Source: Alphaproteobacteria bacterium
GTDB lineage: Bacteria; Pseudomonadota; Alphaproteobacteria; Micavibrionales; Micavibrionaceae
Length of the DNA: 7,953 nucleotides
Direction: 5' to 3'
Assembly: GCA_030432775.1 (NCBI GenBank)
Contig: JAUILO010000114.1
Location: 1-7,953, forward strand
Part shown: piece by piece, positions 5,203-7,953 of the stretch
Layout of the letters: each line of letters begins with the position of its first letter
Position numbering within the stretch: the stretch's first letter is position 1
Made by a program: the position numbers and the translations under genes
Notes under the pieces: model-generated
The model's input: only the letters and a program-made list of their open reading frames with translations
The model's database searches: none
What the model was told of the DNA's origin: nothing

Positions 5203-5526
5203 ATGAAACACGACCTTATCCATATTCAAGGAAAGCCATATGCCCTTGTACCACTACATGAATACCGCATGATGGCCAGTCAGAGCATCTCCGCCGAACC
5301 CAGCGACATTCCCGACGATGTCCTTGACCGCATCTTCGCACGCCAAGACCATCCGGTAAAAATCTTGCGAGAATATAGGGGATATACCCAGCAGCAACTC
5401 GCCAATGATGCAAGCCTTTCCCGCCCCTACCTGACCGAAATTGAAACCGGAAAGAAAAACGGGTCTCTGAAAGCATTGCGCGCCATATCTTCTGCATTAA
5501 ATGTAGATGCAAGCCTGCTGGTATAA
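5203..5526 (+). CDS. XRE-family helix-turn-helix protein, antitoxin-like, no toxin adjacent
   Basis: This 107-residue DNA-binding protein has two parts. The N-terminus (1-48) reads H-D-L-I-H-I-Q-G-K-P-Y-A-L-V-P-L-H-E-Y, the strand-plus-linker form found in HTH antitoxins and relatives of RelE-type modules. The XRE helix-turn-helix (about 51-107) contains P-V-K-I-L-R-E-Y-R-G, T-Q-Q-Q-L-A, the recognition helix S-R-P-Y-L-T-E-I-E-T-G-K-K-N-G-S and a final helix ending A-S-L-L-V. The ATG at 5203 is chosen because homologues begin just before this strand; an in-frame upstream start near 5122 would add 27 residues of unrelated character. The Shine-Dalgarno (AGGA, about 12 nt away) is weak. Neither flank has room for a typical toxin gene on the same strand (198 bases before, 134 after). 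It may be an orphan antitoxin or a free-standing regulator. Confidence 0.82.
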   Translation: MKHDLIHIQGKPYALVPLHEYRMMASQSISAEPSDIPDDVLDRIFARQDHPVKILREYRGYTQQQLANDASLSRPYLTEIETGKKNGSLKALRAISSALNVDASLLV

Positions 5527-5626
5527 CTTCAAATACGCCGCACTATATAAACAAGGCCATTTGATAAATAAGGCCACTGGCATGGCAATACCACTGAGAC
5601 ATAAGCTGAAAACAATGCGAAACAGC

Positions 5627-5661
5627 TAAAAATTATAAATAGCGAGAACAACATACGCTAT
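5627..5661 (-). terminator. Probable terminator of the nitrilase-family gene
   Basis: On the minus strand ATAGCG and CGCTAT (6 bp) enclose an 11-nt loop and are followed by TTATAATTTTT. The hairpin begins at the last base of the stop codon. The stem is short, so strength is uncertain, but its position suits a terminator. Confidence 0.5.
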
Positions 5662-6497
5662 CAGGACAACTCGCCATACACATCCACAGTATAATCCCTA
5701 TCATGCTCAAGCGAATTGATAGAACGACGCACCTGCGTTACCGTATCCAGATCAAGATCGGCCACGATAATACCGGCTCCAATATCATCAGCCTGAACCA
5801 GTATGTCACCCCACGGCCCCACAATCATAGAATGCCCATAGGTTTTCTTTTCACCACCATGCATGCCACCCTGCCCAGCAGCGACAATGTAGCATCCATT
5901 TTCAATTGCCCTTGCACGAAGCAGCACTTCCCAATGCGCTTGCCCGGTCTTAACCGTAAATGCCGCAGGCACAGTAATCACCTGCGCGCCATGATGAGCT
6001 AGCTCACGATATAAATGCGGAAAACGTATATCGTAACAAGTACTCAGGCCAACGCCCGCCCATGGCGTATTAATCACAACCGCGCGATCCCCTGCGGCAA
6101 AGGCATCCGCCTCTCTATAACTCTCGCCATTATCAAGAGTCACCTCAAACATATGTATCTTGTCGTAAGTTGCTACGATCTGTCCTTCCGGATCAAAAAA
6201 GAAGCTCCGGTTCGAAAGGCTGCCGCTCTGGTTTTTAACAGTCATTGAACCAATCTGCAGCCAGATATTCAGGTCTTTAGCCAGTTCTGCAAAGCGCGAT
6301 ATGCCAAAATGATCCTCATAACTGAGCGCGCCAGCAAACATATCCGCATATGCGCCGCGTACAAAATCTGTATTCTCCGGCGTGACGACGAAATGAACGC
6401 CATAATCGTGCACCGCCTTAGTAACAAGCTCACAACAGTGTTCAATATTGGTTTTGATATCCGTAACGCTATCCATTTGTATACAAGCTGTTTTCAT
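5661..6497 (-). CDS. Carbon-nitrogen hydrolase (nitrilase superfamily, Nit1-type amidase)
   Basis: This 278-residue cytosolic amidase of the nitrilase superfamily has an intact Glu-Lys-Cys triad: E41 in T-P-E-N, K113 in Y-D-K-I-H-M-F and C154 in S-T-C-Y-D-I-R-F-P. The K-I-H-M-F and C-Y-D-I-R-F-P motifs, with A-F-T-V-K-T-G-Q-A-H-W-E (179-190), fit the Nit1/YbeM branch. Characterised members of that branch hydrolyse deaminated glutathione, a metabolite-repair reaction. That substrate is inferred from the motifs and not proven for this copy. Length is normal for the family. The ribosome site (AAAAGAG, about 12 nt upstream) is weak. It is divergent from the UbiH-like gene and is followed by a short hairpin terminator, so it is probably transcribed alone. 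Confidence 0.92.
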   Translation of the reverse strand: MKTACIQMDSVTDIKTNIEHCCELVTKAVHDYGVHFVVTPENTDFVRGAYADMFAGALSYEDHFGISRFAELAKDLNIWLQIGSMTVKNQSGSLSNRSFFFDPEGQIVATYDKIHMFEVTLDNGESYREADAFAAGDRAVVINTPWAGVGLSTCYDIRFPHLYRELAHHGAQVITVPAAFTVKTGQAHWEVLLRARAIENGCYIVAAGQGGMHGGEKKTYGHSMIVGPWGDILVQADDIGAGIIVADLDLDTVTQVRRSINSLEHDRDYTVDVYGELS

Positions 6498-6538
6498 GAC
6501 TTCTGTGCTCTTTTAGGTTAAAACATGTTTATATGTTG

Positions 6539-6566
6539 TTGCTCTATACTTCTGTGTCTCTATATT
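6539..6566 (+). promoter_or_regulatory. Candidate promoter of the UbiH-like gene
   Basis: TTGCTC (6539-6544) and TATATT (6561-6566) are spaced by 16 bases. Transcription would start near 6573, about 55 bases before the ATG. The predicted -10 lies next to the start point of the opposing nitrilase-gene promoter, so the two may interfere. Confidence 0.35.
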
Positions 6567-6570
6567 CAGT

Positions 6571-6600
6571 AGTATACAGATACATACACTGAACCGCCAA
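6571..6600 (-). promoter_or_regulatory. Candidate promoter of the nitrilase-family gene
   Basis: On the minus strand TTGGCG (6595-6600) and TATACT (6571-6576) are spaced by 18 bases. The predicted start is near 6564, leaving a leader of about 67 nt. It faces and overlaps the region used by the plus-strand candidate promoter. Confidence 0.4.
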
Positions 6601-6627
6601 TGGAGAACATCCAAAAGAAGGCATAAA

Positions 6628-7860
6628 ATGGAAACCATGAAATCAGATATATTAATCAGTGGTGCAGGCATACCGGGACTGGCTCTTGCCATATTACTCG
6701 GGCGCTTTGGTCTTAATATATCTATGGTCGATCCATTTCCGCCGCTACCGCTCAAAAAAACAAAACCGGATGGTCGCACTTCCGCATTAATGAGCGAAAG
6801 CCTACAGATTTTAGAACATACCGGCGCACTGCCAAGATGCGAAGATTACACCGCGCCGCTTGAGACCATGCGCATTATTGACCGCACCAGAGCTACGCGT
6901 AAAAAAAATCTGCTTGAGGTAAATTTCCATGCCGATGAAATCAACAAACCCTATTTCGGCAAAAACTATCCCAACGCTATATTACGCGCGGCTTTATTTG
7001 ACGAAATGAAAACCGTGCGCAATATACGCTTTATAAAAAAGGCCGCGATTGCCGATTATCACACAACAGGCACACATGCGATCGTTACACTTGATAACGG
7101 CAAGACCATCAAAACCAAATTACTCGTTGGCGCGGATGGACGCAGTTCTAAAACCAGAGCCCTGACCGGAATAGAATATATCGTGAAGGATTACGGGCAA
7201 AAAGCGATTACATGCCTGATTAACCACAGCAAATCACATAAAAATATTTCGACCGAATTCCACACACCAGGCGGCCCGTTTACAATTGTGCCTATGCCCG
7301 GCAACCAATCAAGCATTGTATGGGTTGATTTTAACGACAAGGCCGATGCCTTTATGGCTATGAACAAAGCAGCTTTTGAGCAGGCATTGGAAGACCGCAG
7401 CGGCGGCATTGTCGGATCAGTATCCCTCGCATCAACGCCCAGCGCATGGCCGCTTAAATCCGCTACGACAAAGTCGCTTATTTCAGACAATGTCGCCTTA
7501 ATAGCAGAATCCGCCCATATACTTCACCCCTTAGGCGCTCAGGGCTTGAACCTTAGCCTACGTGATGTTGCCGCCCTTGCCGAGGTTATCGCCGATGCAG
7601 CGCGTTCAGGCATGGATATCGCCAGCAAACAGACACTGACCACATACGAAAACCGCCGGAAAAACGATATCATATTACGCTCTATCGCGGTTGATGGACT
7701 GCATAGTCTTATGATTTCGCAATCAAGCCTGACACATAGAATAAAACAAAGCGGCTTACAAGCGATTGACCGCCTGCCATCACTCAAGAACATGATCATG
7801 CATAAAGGCCTAACCGGCGCGCAGGATAATGGCCGCCTTAGCAGCGGACAAGCTCTGTAG
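6628..7860 (+). CDS. UbiH/COQ6-family FAD-dependent monooxygenase (probable ubiquinone ring hydroxylase)
   Basis: This 410-residue flavoprotein belongs to the UbiH/UbiF/COQ6 family, which hydroxylates the quinone ring during ubiquinone synthesis at the inner membrane. The Rossmann motif G12-A-G-I-P-G17 binds ADP of FAD. D-G-R-T-S-A-L (48-54) is the family's early motif. The DG motif is V-G-A-D-G-R-S-S-K-T-R (167-177). The second flavin motif reads L-I-A-E-S-A-H-I-L-H-P-L-G-A-Q-G-L-N (291-308), where most relatives have G-D or G-E in place of A-E. Length is typical (about 400). The ATG at 6628 has AGAAGG 6 nt upstream; Met4 is an alternative. Which ring position it hydroxylates cannot be told; alphaproteobacterial UbiL-type enzymes can act at more than one. 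It diverges from the nitrilase gene, and no other ubi gene is visible. Confidence 0.9.
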   Translation: METMKSDILISGAGIPGLALAILLGRFGLNISMVDPFPPLPLKKTKPDGRTSALMSESLQILEHTGALPRCEDYTAPLETMRIIDRTRATRKKNLLEVNFHADEINKPYFGKNYPNAILRAALFDEMKTVRNIRFIKKAAIADYHTTGTHAIVTLDNGKTIKTKLLVGADGRSSKTRALTGIEYIVKDYGQKAITCLINHSKSHKNISTEFHTPGGPFTIVPMPGNQSSIVWVDFNDKADAFMAMNKAAFEQALEDRSGGIVGSVSLASTPSAWPLKSATTKSLISDNVALIAESAHILHPLGAQGLNLSLRDVAALAEVIADAARSGMDIASKQTLTTYENRRKNDIILRSIAVDGLHSLMISQSSLTHRIKQSGLQAIDRLPSLKNMIMHKGLTGAQDNGRLSSGQAL

Positions 7861-7953
7861 AACAATACAGAAACGAAAAATCCAGCTGCGGCAGCGCGAT
7901 CAACAAGAGGTCTAATAAATTAAGGCTAATCTTTAATAACGCGCGCAACCGTC
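7861..7953. other. Right-edge sequence; possible end of a minus-strand gene
   Basis: No complete gene or terminator is evident. On the minus strand one frame entering from the right reads T-V-A-R-V-I-K-D and stops at 7926-7928, which could be a gene's C-terminus converging on the UbiH-like gene. Eight residues are too few to be sure. Confidence 0.25.

Noticed and set aside
5527..5627. A terminator for the XRE-type gene (AGCTG/CAGCT and AAGGCCA repeats)
   Set aside because: The 5-bp stem has a 14-nt loop with no U-run on the plus strand, and the AAGGCCA copies are direct repeats too short to be meaningful.

Overview
The window looks like ordinary chromosomal DNA from an alphaproteobacterium of moderate GC content. 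This rests on family resemblance only: an ExoD-family membrane protein, an HNH protein with the N-terminal block common in Alphaproteobacteria, a UbiH-like hydroxylase with the GAQGLN form of its C-terminal flavin motif, and a DsbB carrying C-D-E-I-P-W. No rRNA or other lineage marker is present, so the genus is open.

Layout, left to right. A tRNA-Leu(CAA) with encoded CCA lies on the minus strand behind a clear sigma70-type promoter. A minus-facing terminator-like hairpin (293-324) has no gene to serve. exoD and dsbB then run on the plus strand as a likely pair. The 1639-2071 stretch holds a 41-residue membrane miniprotein on the minus strand with its own promoter and ribosome binding site, and then the strong terminator of the next minus-strand unit. 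That unit is an HNH nuclease-like gene followed by a 119-residue multi-pass membrane protein of unknown function. The miniprotein resembles the N-terminus of the 119-residue protein.

An alpha/beta-hydrolase carboxylesterase (minus) and gluQ (plus) are divergently transcribed. gluQ lacks a Shine-Dalgarno and may be leaderless. Its stop codon lies inside a 14-bp tandem repeat. A lone XRE-type HTH protein resembling antitoxins follows, with no toxin beside it. A nitrilase-family amidase (minus) and a UbiH-like FAD hydroxylase (plus) diverge from a shared 130-bp region. The last 93 bases hold no confident gene.

The genes are mostly housekeeping: tRNA and tRNA modification, periplasmic disulfide formation (DsbB passes electrons to quinone), quinone biosynthesis (the UbiH-like enzyme), and metabolite repair or ester hydrolysis. 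I see no phage genes, transposase, CRISPR array or multi-gene defence cassette, and no convincing new multi-gene system. The parts most worth a second look are the miniprotein and its larger relative, the repeat at the gluQ stop codon, and the orphan terminator before exoD.
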